Shown one piece after another: positions 25,121 through 33,720 of a stretch of DNA of 64,000 bases. Position numbers and translations under genes: made by a program. Source of the stretch: Colwellia sp. MB02u-6. GTDB lineage: Bacteria > Pseudomonadota > Gammaproteobacteria > Enterobacterales > Alteromonadaceae. Location: the NCBI RefSeq assembly GCF_014077095.1, contig NZ_JACGVG010000038.1, forward strand, positions 124,001 through 188,000, written 5' to 3'. The notes under the pieces were generated by a model, which was given only the letters and a program-made list of their open reading frames with translations, had not been told where the DNA came from and searched no databases. Position 1 is the stretch's first letter; each line of letters starts with the position of its first letter.

Positions 25121-26161
25121 CTATGGTTTAAAAAGCGTGCCAATGGCTTGGGCCAAATCAGGGCTGCGTTTTGGTGAACGAATGGCTTGTAATAGTACGG
25201 GGCGTATCATCGGTATTGCAACTAAATCTTTGAATATTGCTGCAAATAAGACCTTGTTTTTATCTTTTATTAAATGCTCTAAGTAAACAAAAAGCATTTT
25301 TTCAGTACTTAATATTGGCCATAAACGACCAGCAATAATAATCAGTATATCTTCATCTAACTTTTGATCAGCGATTAGATTACTCAGCAGGCCTTGACTG
25401 TAGTTTTGCTCTGTACTCGATGCAAGTGCACGTAACAATGCAATGGTAACGACGGTATTGTTACTGGTTTTTGCTTGTTGAAAACGTAGTGTTATTTGCT
25501 CAATAACGTCAACAGGTAAGCTAACGTTTTCAAGTGCAGAAGATAAGGGTACAAGTACTTGTTCAGGCAAGTAACTTAAAGCGTTGGTTAAAACCTCAGT
25601 GTTGTTAGCTTCGTTGAGTCGAAAGGCAAAGTCAGATAAACCTTGCACCCCAAGGTCTTGCCAAGCTTCCCATCCGTTGACACCCGATAAGTAACGTTGT
25701 GCAGGTGCATAAAACTTGCTAGCCGCTTGTTTAAACGACGTTGACAAAACACTATTTATCGCAGCTAATTTATACTGAGCCGGTGTAAAGTGATAAGGAT
25801 TTTTCTTTAGTAACGCCTCTTGTTGCTCGGTTGGATTTACCATCAGGTTTTCACCTAAGGCTTCAACAATAATGGCAATAAAATGATTCCTAGCTCCTTG
25901 ATTTAATAGACCTCGTTCATCTAACGGTAGTTTGACAAACCATAAGTAAGGGCTAGTAGATTGCTTTTGCCAAAATGCAATGGCAAGCATTGCATGACCT
26001 TGAATTGGAAAGGGGTAAGGCAGTTGAGCTGCTTCAATTTGTTCAAATTGCTCTATGGATATTTTATCTACTCGACGACCAATGTCGTAAATACAATATT
26101 GAGAATCTGATAAGTTCAGTAATGCTGAAATTGAAGAAATAGTGTCCGAAGTTATACTCAT
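25121..26161 (-). CDS. DUF3549 family protein
   Basis: 346 residues, cytoplasmic, mostly helical. Seen: the N-terminal segment LNLSDSQYCIYDIGRRVDKI and PYPFPIQGHAMLAIAFWQ, with LWFVKLPLDERGLLNQGARNHF, as in DUF3549 proteins. The C-terminal half looks like a helical-repeat (HEAT-like) array. First gene of the pair with DUF3301 and divergent from truC; this neighbourhood recurs in marine gammaproteobacteria. Function unknown. Confidence 0.8.
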   Translation of the reverse strand: MSITSDTISSISALLNLSDSQYCIYDIGRRVDKISIEQFEQIEAAQLPYPFPIQGHAMLAIAFWQKQSTSPYLWFVKLPLDERGLLNQGARNHFIAIIVEALGENLMVNPTEQQEALLKKNPYHFTPAQYKLAAINSVLSTSFKQAASKFYAPAQRYLSGVNGWEAWQDLGVQGLSDFAFRLNEANNTEVLTNALSYLPEQVLVPLSSALENVSLPVDVIEQITLRFQQAKTSNNTVVTIALLRALASSTEQNYSQGLLSNLIADQKLDEDILIIIAGRLWPILSTEKMLFVYLEHLIKDKNKVLFAAIFKDLVAIPMIRPVLLQAIRSPKRSPDLAQAIGTLFKP

Positions 26162-26551
26162 AGAATCTACTGTCGCTATTAAAAGTTTGATAAGTGGCTA
26201 GGTGTCGTTATGACTCAACATTATAGAGATAACGCTGCTTTAACTCCACCGTTAATCTTAATCCGGTGATTTTAGGTAATGGCAATGATTATTAGCTTAT
26301 ATCTATAAAATTTTTACTGCACAATTTATATTTAGCACTTAAAGTAGCACTGCTGTGACGTTAATAAATCCAGCACTAAATTTGAGCAGGTAAAAATCTA
26401 TTTTGACCGCTAAACTGGCTAAGTATTATTTTTATCAAACGATTAATAACAACAGTACAGTAACAACAAATATTGACAATTTGGCCTGTGAGGTATTAAC
26501 CAGATTATTTTGAACAATATAAGTTAATGTGACAGAGAAAAATAAATTAAC
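26162..26551. other. Divergent intergenic region, DUF3549 / truC
   Basis: About 390 nt that must hold two divergent promoters. AT-rich; I see no ORF, hairpin or recognisable operator. Confidence 0.45.
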
Positions 26552-27304
26552 ATGACAATTAAAAATGCGGGTACGGTAATTGTTGATAAACCACGATTGA
26601 AAATTTTATATCAAGATGAATATCTTGTCGCTGTTGATAAACCTCCTGGGCTTTTTGTCCACCGAAGCTTTATGGACAAAGATGAAATTTACTTTGCCTT
26701 ACAACTTATTCGCGATCAAATTGGCCAATATGTTTACCCATTACATCGCCTTGATAGACCGACATCAGGTGTGTTGTTATTTGCCTTAACTCAGGATGTA
26801 GCTCGCTTAATGGGGCAAGCGTTTAGCGATAGGAAGATAAAAAAAACTTATTTTGCCTTAACGCGCGGACATTTGCTAAATGAAGGTGTTATTGATCACC
26901 CATTAAAAGAAAAGCTTGATGATTTAGGGGATAAAAATGTTAGCCGTGATAAAGAAGCGCAAAGTGCAGAAACATTTTACAAGTCAGTCGCTATTGTGTC
27001 ATTGCCGGTGCCGTTAGGTAAGTATACAAGCGTGCGATATTCGTTAATTAAATGTCAACCTCATACTGGACGCCGTCACCAAATTCGTCGACATCTCGCT
27101 CATTTACGCTACCCTATCATTGGTGATATAAATTATGGTGACAATAAGCAAAATCCATTTTTTGGTGAGCACTTTGGTTTTAAACGTTTGATGTTAATAG
27201 CTAAAAAGGTGGAGTTTATTCACCCCGTAACAGGGCTGGAAATATTAATTGAAGCTGAGTTTGATGAGCAATGGCAGCAGATATTTAATGTCTTTAAGTG
27301 GTAA
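26552..27304 (+). CDS. truC: tRNA pseudouridine(65) synthase TruC
   Basis: Converts uridine 65 of certain tRNAs (tRNA-Ile1 and tRNA-Asp in E. coli) to pseudouridine. RluA-family fold without an S4 domain: ILYQDEYLVAVDKPPGLFVHRS, the catalytic Asp in YPLHRLDRPTSGVLLFAL, ARLMGQAFSDRKIKKTYFALTRG and QPHTGRRHQIRRHLAHLRYPIIGDINYGD. 250 residues against 260 for E. coli TruC. The HRS after GLFV and the short N-terminus distinguish TruC from RluA/C/D. Confidence 0.9.
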   Translation: MTIKNAGTVIVDKPRLKILYQDEYLVAVDKPPGLFVHRSFMDKDEIYFALQLIRDQIGQYVYPLHRLDRPTSGVLLFALTQDVARLMGQAFSDRKIKKTYFALTRGHLLNEGVIDHPLKEKLDDLGDKNVSRDKEAQSAETFYKSVAIVSLPVPLGKYTSVRYSLIKCQPHTGRRHQIRRHLAHLRYPIIGDINYGDNKQNPFFGEHFGFKRLMLIAKKVEFIHPVTGLEILIEAEFDEQWQQIFNVFKW

Positions 27305-28076
27305 CACTCAGCTTTTAAAATTGTGGTGTATTATTTGTCTCAATCTAACGAATCACGGTCTGCTAATTTACATTGCTCATTCTTTGTTGCAATATTTAAC
27401 CTAACTACGTTAGCTTGATACCCACTACCTTAAATGATGGTGGGTATCAGCCTATATATTCTATGGTGTTAGCGGTCGCATAACAATAAAGAGGGCTAGG
27501 GTGCGCTGAACTTTCACACCTGCTTTGGGTTCTAGGTAAAGTTGAAAACCGTTTAATAAAGTCGGTAACTGGAATTATTACGTTTAGATACGAAAATATC
27601 TTTCAAAAAGTTGTAAGTTAACTTTAATCCAGAGTCGACACGGTTGAACAACCAAATGAGTTAACAGCCTCCTGATTGCCGACATTCCCCATAGATTAAA
27701 AGACATGTTTTTTTGATGGAATCTTTTGTCATTGAATCATTTAGGCTGACAGACAACTAAGCCAAAACGGTTGTTCATTATAAAATTACTAATGCTAACT
27801 TTGTGCGTAAAACTGAACTAATTATCTGATAGTGTCAGCTTTTTTTACAGTCAGCTATAAGACAGTAAGTGGACTACGTTTAGAGCAAATAGGCATGGAT
27901 TTTGGTCTGAAAAGTGCGCTTAGCGGAAGCTACAACATCTTTATACCTAAGGTCCGCTGTAAGCTCTACAAGGCCATTAGTGATATTGATTTACTTTCAA
28001 AATATCAAATGCCAGATACAAAAAAAACACCAACCATTACTACTAATATTTTATAAAATAAAACAATTATAAAATA
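27305..28076. other. Gene-poor region after truC
   Basis: About 770 nt. A perfect stem GATACCCAC/GTGGGTATC (27417-27448) may end truC, though it lacks a T-run. A GTG-started open frame at 27832-28056 (74 codons) is not recognised and has no clear ribosome binding site; not called as a gene. This marks the left edge of an accessory region. Confidence 0.45.
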
Positions 28077-28985
28077 TTAAAGATGTTTATTAAATCGACG
28101 TGAGACTAGACCAATTATTCCTAATACAAAAATGGCAAGTGTCGATGGTTCAGGGACATCTTGCGCTACTGGTGGATCATGGGCCCATACGCTCATATGT
28201 GACAAAGCATTATTTTTAATAAACATATCCTTATCCCATGTTCCTTCAAATTTATATGTGGTATCCCCAAAGCTTATATTTAACTTATCATCGTCAATCA
28301 AATCATAGAAATTGAAATCATAAATAGCCCATGAACCATCATCATTACCGCCACTATTTGGCCCCTTCATTACAAAAGCCAAATGGTCAAACACACTTGG
28401 TCGACCTAATGCTTTTGTCACAAACTCAATAGCAGAAGGGTCCACTGCTAATGACCAGGTTCCATTGTCAATAAACGACATGTCAATTACTGATCCTAGG
28501 TTGTAATTCCCTATAGAATCGTATTTAAAATTCCACTCCCCTCCTGACGTCGTTTCCGCACCACCCAAACGAATCCATCCGGGATCATTGGCTTCACCAA
28601 TACCATCTAGATTAACCATAGAGTCTCTATCGTTTGTTAGAAAATAATCTCCGGGAACATAATAACTATCTTTATCTTGACCTTGACCTTTTAATACAGC
28701 TTCACTATTCAATAGTCCATCACCAAGACCACCCATATTTGGCTTTGGATTATTTCCCCAATCATTATCAGGATAGGTAACAAACCCTAAACAAGAAGTA
28801 GAATCGATAACTTTATTAGCAGGAACAATATTCCCCCCAGCTGCCGCAACGGCAGTGATACCTGTTATTTGGACGCTTGTCGTTGAACATTTTTCATCAC
28901 TTTCAACTTCCTTAATAATGCCTGCATGACTGAAACCGCAAACTATCAAAGTAAAAACTGTGGTAGTAAATATGATTTTTTTCAT
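28077..28985 (-). CDS. PEP-CTERM sorting-domain protein
   Basis: 302 residues. Signal peptide MKKIIFTTTVFTLIVCGFSHA, a large Gly/Asp/Asn-rich beta-type domain, and a C-terminal sorting signal VPEPSTLAIFVLGIIGLVSRRF: the VPEP motif, a hydrophobic helix and a basic tail. Such proteins are cut by an exosortase and are exported with exopolysaccharide in biofilm or floc formation (known for the family). No exosortase or EPS locus lies in this window. The start sits in an ATGAAATGAAATGAAA run; the third ATG is in frame and follows AAGGA. Confidence 0.88.
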   Translation of the reverse strand: MKKIIFTTTVFTLIVCGFSHAGIIKEVESDEKCSTTSVQITGITAVAAAGGNIVPANKVIDSTSCLGFVTYPDNDWGNNPKPNMGGLGDGLLNSEAVLKGQGQDKDSYYVPGDYFLTNDRDSMVNLDGIGEANDPGWIRLGGAETTSGGEWNFKYDSIGNYNLGSVIDMSFIDNGTWSLAVDPSAIEFVTKALGRPSVFDHLAFVMKGPNSGGNDDGSWAIYDFNFYDLIDDDKLNISFGDTTYKFEGTWDKDMFIKNNALSHMSVWAHDPPVAQDVPEPSTLAIFVLGIIGLVSRRFNKHL

Positions 28986-29423
28986 TTCATTTCATTTCCT
29001 TGTAATTAAATAAATAAATAATTAACTAACCCCACTTTTTAGCAATATATATACCACAATTACAATCCCCTTAATTATTAAGATGTTGGTTTTCGTTGGT
29101 TTTAGTTTAAAATAATAACTGTAAAAAAAATGGACATAATAAGGGTACCTAGAAAGCTCATAGTATTATGAACTACTTATTCTATATGCTAGTTTTATGA
29201 ATTTTATCCCAAGAAAAACTTTGTGTTTCATATCTAAGAAACACAAGTTTTGACAATTAAAACTGATGAGTTATGTAAGGTTTTTCAGAGGAGATACCGC
29301 TTAAGAGTAAAATATTTTTGACTGCTATGGTGACTCAGGAGTTAGTCACGACAGAGTAGTTCTATGCCCTCTAAAAGCTATCGTTCATATTCGATTTTGA
29401 ATCGTGAATTATGAGTCTTGAGT
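28986..29423. other. Intergenic region, accessory segment
   Basis: About 440 nt, AT-rich, holding the PEP-CTERM gene promoter on the minus strand. A stretch at 29321-29348 resembles one at 31665-31692 (see findings). No gene seen. Confidence 0.4.
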
Positions 29424-30125
29424 TCAATTACACAAAGAAACTAAATCGTTTCCACTACCTTGAACTTCACAAATACGTTTATTGCGTTCTTTTCCGCACT
29501 AAATTTCAACCCAAGCACCTGACCATATTTATCTTTTAAATAAAGTTGAATACGAGCTATATCGCCTCTAATGCTTACACCTGATTCAACAGTTTTATTA
29601 ACCTTATCGTATTCAAAGTTATATTGACCATAAGCTCTATTTTCACCAATAATTTCCGAATAAGGTAAGTTACTACTATCAGCATTAACTTCACCAATAG
29701 CAGGTGTTAAATTCACTAAATCATTATAGACATTACGAAAGTCCTATTTACTTTTTGACCACAATCACGGCCTAATTTTAGCTTACCATTAGACTTTAAG
29801 CATTGAGGGAATTGATTACGTTCACGCCCCCAACAGGCTAATTGCTTTCCCATAGTGCTTGCTGGTAATACATGCTGCCACTCTATACGGTTATCACGTA
29901 CATTTTCTTTACCTGACTTGGTTATTGGTCTTCTTGGTTCATATCCGCACTAGATTGGTCTACTTCTTTTTTATCATTGAAAGTGCAGCCACAATAAAAT
30001 GATGTATGGTGATTTTTATATACCTGAGTTAAAGCTAACTTTTTAGCTTTGCTAAAAGAGCTTGGTATATCAGTCGTGTAGCCGACAGTCGTTATAAACG
30101 ATAAAAGTAATAGGATAATTTTCAT
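29424..30125 (-). pseudogene. Endonuclease I (EndA/Vvn-type) pseudogene
   Basis: Read on the minus strand, three frames together give a periplasmic nuclease: signal peptide MKIILLLLSFITTVGYTTDI, then SFSKAKKLALTQVYKNHHTS and FYCGCTF; after a shift near 29950 CGYEPRRPITKSGKENVRD and the active-site block RIEWQHVLPASTMGKQLACW; after a shift near 29745 VNLTPAIGEVNADSSNLPY with VSIRGDIARIQLYLKDKYG; then a third shift plus a small deletion, giving ERNKRICEVQGSGNDLV to a stop at 29424. This is the EndA order and includes the His of the EWxHVxPA motif. The protein cannot be made in one piece. E. coli EndA is 235 residues, about the same size. Confidence 0.85.
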
Positions 30126-30196
30126 ATAGTTATTCGATTGTTATTTGATCTTCGCCCAATATTATACGGTAACTCAGTAAATTCAAGGATGAACAT

Positions 30197-30373
30197 ATGG
30201 ATCAGCAACTTCCACCGTGGGCTTTAGTCAAAGCATGGCTAGATATTTTGCACCAAGACACTCCTCAGCATGTAAAAGATAAGCGGCTAAAAGTGCTGTT
30301 CCATTACTTTGGTTCAATTAAATCAGCGATGAGATACGTTGAAGATAATGATGATTATCGACAAGTATCATAA
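30197..30373 (+). CDS. Small conserved-looking protein, 58 residues
   Basis: ATG at 30197 with AGGA seven bases upstream. The product, MDQQLPPWALVKAWLDILHQ followed by a helical segment KRLKVLFHYFGSIKSAMRYVE and an acidic end, has a Trp-rich amphipathic start and no signal peptide. I do not recognise a named family. The ribosome binding site, regular codon use and clean start-stop make it a likely real gene. It lies between the endA pseudogene and an unrelated leftward gene. Confidence 0.55.
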   Translation: MDQQLPPWALVKAWLDILHQDTPQHVKDKRLKVLFHYFGSIKSAMRYVEDNDDYRQVS

Positions 30374-30485
30374 AGTGGTAGGTTTATTAATTTAATCAAG
30401 AAATAAATCATTCACCTAATTCCTTAGGAGGTTTATCTTCAACCATCATGACTTCAATTAACTTGCCTTGTTATGGGTATATGAA

Positions 30486-31007
30486 TCAGAGGAATTGGCT
30501 CTTAATATTTTCAAATATCGGATGCAGATGTGGATAAGACTTAATAAGCTCAGAGATAATTCTTTCGGAATTCTCGATGCGGTCTTTAAAACGCCCCTTT
30601 AAATACTTGAGTCTTTCTGGAGTAATTTCTTCTTTTTTTTCCTGAAGTTGCTGTAAAAGCATGTCATCGTTTCGTATTAACAATCCAAGCTGTAATAATG
30701 CCTTGATATTTAAAGCACTTAAGAACCCAAGCTTTTCAATATCGCTGATAGAACTAATTTTTCCATAAGATGACCACCTCAAACGCTTTTGAATTTCAAA
30801 TTCATCTTCTAGCGTTGTTGGAATTTCATGTGCTGCATATGAGTAGTGCTCGTAAATATTTGCAATCTCAGAAAATAAGGCATTGAGTAACGTGCTCCTT
30901 TGATGTTTTTGCTCTTGCAAGTATCTATAGTAAGCAAAAGTCGCAGCAGCAGCAGCGATAATCAAAGCACCGCCTAGTGTGTACCAGTTAAAAGTTACGC
31001 CACTCAT
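30486..31007 (-). CDS. Hypothetical single-pass membrane protein
   Basis: 173 residues. One N-terminal helix (YTLGGALIIAAAAATFAYYRYL) and a helical soluble part with heptad character (MLLQQLQEKKEEITPERLKY and following). A probable cytoplasmic domain of about 135 residues after a positive QKHQR stop-transfer. Not recognised. ATG at 31007 lies after GGGAAGAA. Located in the accessory region, so it may be recently acquired. Confidence 0.6.
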   Translation of the reverse strand: MSGVTFNWYTLGGALIIAAAAATFAYYRYLQEQKHQRSTLLNALFSEIANIYEHYSYAAHEIPTTLEDEFEIQKRLRWSSYGKISSISDIEKLGFLSALNIKALLQLGLLIRNDDMLLQQLQEKKEEITPERLKYLKGRFKDRIENSERIISELIKSYPHLHPIFENIKSQFL

Positions 31008-31115
31008 TTCTTCCCTCTTAGGAGTTAAATAATCAACATTAATAACGCTTCAATGGAACCGTTGGTTACTAGTAGGAACTTATATTCCCTTTAACAATCG
31101 CCATTTATGACCATA

Positions 31116-31265
31116 ATGAATAGTGTTAAACAATTAAAGGAGACTCCAAGTGCTTTAATTAAAGCACTTGGTATTGATTTAGCCAATTTAGTTTTCAATA
31201 CACACGGTGTCGATGAGTAACAATAGTTAATCAAAGATAGAACTTCACTTATTAACTGGCTTCTA
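31116..31265 (+). pseudogene. IS110-family transposase N-terminal relic (first)
   Basis: ATG at 31116 opens 34 codons ending ALIKALGIDLANLVFNTHGV then DE and TAA at 31218. IDLAK..F..HGVD is the N-terminal DEDD signature of IS110/IS1111 transposases, holding the first catalytic Asp. Beyond the stop, KDRTSLINWL can still be read in another frame. The rest of the element is missing. Confidence 0.65.
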
Positions 31266-32339
31266 GGTAAGATTTGGCTTGATTATGCTCAACAGCTAAT
31301 ATCTCATTCACCAAAAGACATAACATTTGAGTTCCACCGTGGCTGTTCTATACATGTAATTACCCGCTTCTTTTTTTACCGTCGGATTTTGGGGCAGATA
31401 ACTCGCAATATAGTTAAAGACACCATTACCATATATTTGACTGCAGCCACTTAAGTTGAGAGTTCGAGGCAGGTTAATAATTTTTATCATTAGAATTTAA
31501 TCACAGATTACAGCTTGCATTGTTTAAGTAACTTTTGCTTTCTATAAGTAAGGCTGCTTAAGGGGATTTATATTAAGGCGACTGGGTTTTTATATCTATT
31601 CACCATTTACTATGCATAAGCTCAGTCCTAATGGCTTAAGCCTATATGCAAGTAAGTGAACTACAGCTATTGTCGCTCAGGAGACAGTCCTGTGATATTC
31701 AATCAGGTTTGGAGTGCATGACTGCTGCCCGTGGTAAGTCATCTCGAAACGGTAACTAATGCCACTTTGCAGACATAAAGTTGAAGTATCAGTTCTATAT
31801 TGTAATAACTACTTTGTATTATAAAGCTGACGTTTTATAAAATAGAGTACTAGTTTAAATAATGAAATAACCAGAAATAATAAACAAAAAAAACACCAAG
31901 TAGTCATTTCTACTACATAAAAATCCTGTGAAATGTTCATCACATTTACACCAAGTTAACTGAGGCGAAATGCCGCAATACTTAGAGTAGAAAAAATTCA
32001 AATATTATGGGCATCAACTGAGCTAAAAAGAGCAATATGATCGCGCAAGCCTTTTAGATCTAGTGAAGATGTGTCGACATTAGTTCAGAACGGTTTCTCT
32101 TTACAACCTTCACTAATAAGGCGAACGGCAATGGTAAACGAACAGCTTTCCATAGGGGGACGTTTGTTTTTAATGTTGTGAAAACAGTTAAACAAAAAGC
32201 CAGAAAAATTTGACTTTCACTCTTTAATTAATTGTTAAAAATAACGTTTATTCTACGGCGTTCTAGTTGTCATCTTAGTTTTTTTTGTTTTTTCTCAACT
32301 TTAGCTATAATCAAAATAACGGAATAAAAAGAGTAAGCT
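31266..32339. other. Gene-poor accessory segment
   Basis: About 1,070 nt with no convincing gene. It contains one copy of a decayed dispersed repeat (31760-31800). The leftward frame 31308-31490 (60 codons) is not recognised and lacks support. Confidence 0.4.
31760..31800 (+). repeat. Decayed dispersed repeat, copy A
   Basis: Starts TGCCACTTTGCAGACATAAA; matches copy B at 32674-32714 at about 27 of the first 32 positions. Weaker similarity extends upstream (TCGAAAC versus TCGAGAC). Confidence 0.45.
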
Positions 32340-32540
32340 ATGGACAGAAACTCAAAACAGGGTTTATCAGATAAAGTAATACAAACTTTTTGTATTGGCG
32401 GTGTGTATATCATAGATAAACGAATTGGTTATGACAGAAGACTTAAAAAGTACAAATACCAAAAAAAGTACGACCGTAGACTCAGTAAATGGGCTAAAAG
32501 TATTAACCGACGTAATCTATCTATTTATATTGTTATTTAA
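32340..32540 (+). CDS. Possible small basic protein with DRR motifs
   Basis: 66 residues, very basic, with IDKRIGYDRRLKKYKYQKKY and a second DRR in DRRLSKWAKSINRR. ATG at 32340 follows AAAGAGTAAGCT, a passable ribosome binding site. Repeated GxDRR motifs occur in small cytoplasmic proteins and next to PilZ domains, but I cannot assign it. It stands alone in a gene-poor stretch and could be spurious. Confidence 0.35.
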   Translation: MDRNSKQGLSDKVIQTFCIGGVYIIDKRIGYDRRLKKYKYQKKYDRRLSKWAKSINRRNLSIYIVI

Positions 32541-33003
32541 AACGTAAGTGATCAATGTAGACCCCATAGTTAGGTGGAATTAAAGCAAAGACATATAATT
32601 ACTAATTTCGAATATTAAATAAAAATGCAAATCTTTACTTCTCCAATCCGCATTATCGAGACATAGTCACTTTTGCCACTTTGAAGACTTAAAGTTTTAG
32701 TACCATACCGACAACTTTAGGGCAGTAAGCAGTCATAAATCAAGAGCCGAATCAATATATCTAGCAGTCTTAATGAGCCTAATATAGTCATTCAACCTTA
32801 ACTATCTATACTTAGATTGCTGGGGTTATGTACTCGTCGCATACGAATATTGAGCCTTACTCACTTGATGATTTCCGCTTTTTTTTTCGATGCACGAGTT
32901 ACTTTACCCATAAACGAATACTCAGGACTTGATAATAATCGCTGCCTATATTTTTTAGAAGAGTAAAGAATACATAACAAACTTCAACGATAGGAGATTC
33001 GTT
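32541..33003. other. Gene-poor accessory segment
   Basis: About 460 nt with decayed repeat copy B at 32674. No gene recognised. Confidence 0.4.
32674..32714 (+). repeat. Decayed dispersed repeat, copy B
   Basis: Starts TGCCACTTTGAAGACTTAAA; partner of copy A at 31760-31800 in the same orientation, 914 nt apart. Confidence 0.45.
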
Positions 33004-33170
33004 ATGAGTGATTGAAAAGGCAATTTTTCGATATTTATCGGGTTAGATTGGGCTAATAAGAAACATGATGTGTGTGTTCAAATAGGTAATAGTGACGTTC
33101 GCAGTTTTTACGTAATAAAACATTCTCCTGAGGCTATAGATACTTAGCTAATGACGTGAGTGCTTGATGC
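33004..33170 (+). pseudogene. IS110-family transposase N-terminal relic (second)
   Basis: From ATG at 33004, with GGAG upstream, the frame reads MSD, a TGA stop in codon 4, then KGNFSIFIGLDWANKKHDVC and VQIGNSDVRSFYVIKHSPEA followed by TAG and TGA. FIGLDWA.K.HDVC is the DEDD start of IS110-type transposases. It differs from the relic at 31116, so a different element is involved. The ribosome binding site and start have survived while the body has decayed. Confidence 0.7.
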
Positions 33171-33605
33171 AATTAGCAAGAATGATCATCTATTAAATGC
33201 GATTAGTATTCGTTATTTCACAACAATATATTGCTAACTTAGGGGCATTTTTGTCGGATCTGAAGTCATAAGGGAATCATAGATGCTAACGACCGCTTTA
33301 AGTCATGGAGCTGCCGTTAGTAAAGCAAACGCTACCGTCAACAATGCGCACAAAGTGATCATTAATAATTCAAAAGTGTATGACCGCAATGGTGGCTAAG
33401 CGGACTATTCATTGTGATAAATATGAGTCTAAATTAGGTCGGCTTTATGGCAAAAGTGAATCTTTATATATGAGTCGCCACCGGCAGTAATGAGCTTGCA
33501 GCATTCATAGAAATTACTCTCGTTCTTCAACTTTATTTGGAATATTTTTGACACTTTTTTAATAAATAAGAATTACTGCCAAATTTTTTTCTATCTTTAC
33601 TCACA
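33171..33605. other. Decayed sequence after the IS110 relic
   Basis: Probable debris of the insertion element. A 38-codon frame with a fair ribosome binding site (33283-33399) is present but unrecognised. No transposase C-terminus found. Confidence 0.4.
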
Positions 33606-33640
33606 AAAGCCTATTTATGCTCAACGGCATAAATAGGCTT
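33606..33640 (-). terminator. Terminator of the chemoreceptor gene
   Basis: A long inverted repeat AAGCCTATTTATGC/GCATAAATAGGCTT with a short loop; read on the minus strand it runs into TTTTGTGAG. It lies about 80 nt after the chemoreceptor stop codon. Confidence 0.75.
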
Positions 33641-33720
33641 GCATGGGATTTTTGTTTCGATCTTTATTTAGCTTCTACACCTGCTTAGATGTTGCTATTA
33701 GCACGGACTAAACTGTTTTC

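Noticed and set aside
27832-28056. GTG-started frame of 74 codons after truC
   Set aside because: No Shine-Dalgarno, unrecognised content, located in a decayed accessory segment. Kept only as a remark in the intergenic entry.
31308-31490. Minus-strand frame of 60 codons
   Set aside because: No ribosome binding site and no coding character.
33283-33399. 38-codon frame with a fair AGGGA ribosome binding site
   Set aside because: Too short and unrecognised, inside probable IS110 debris.
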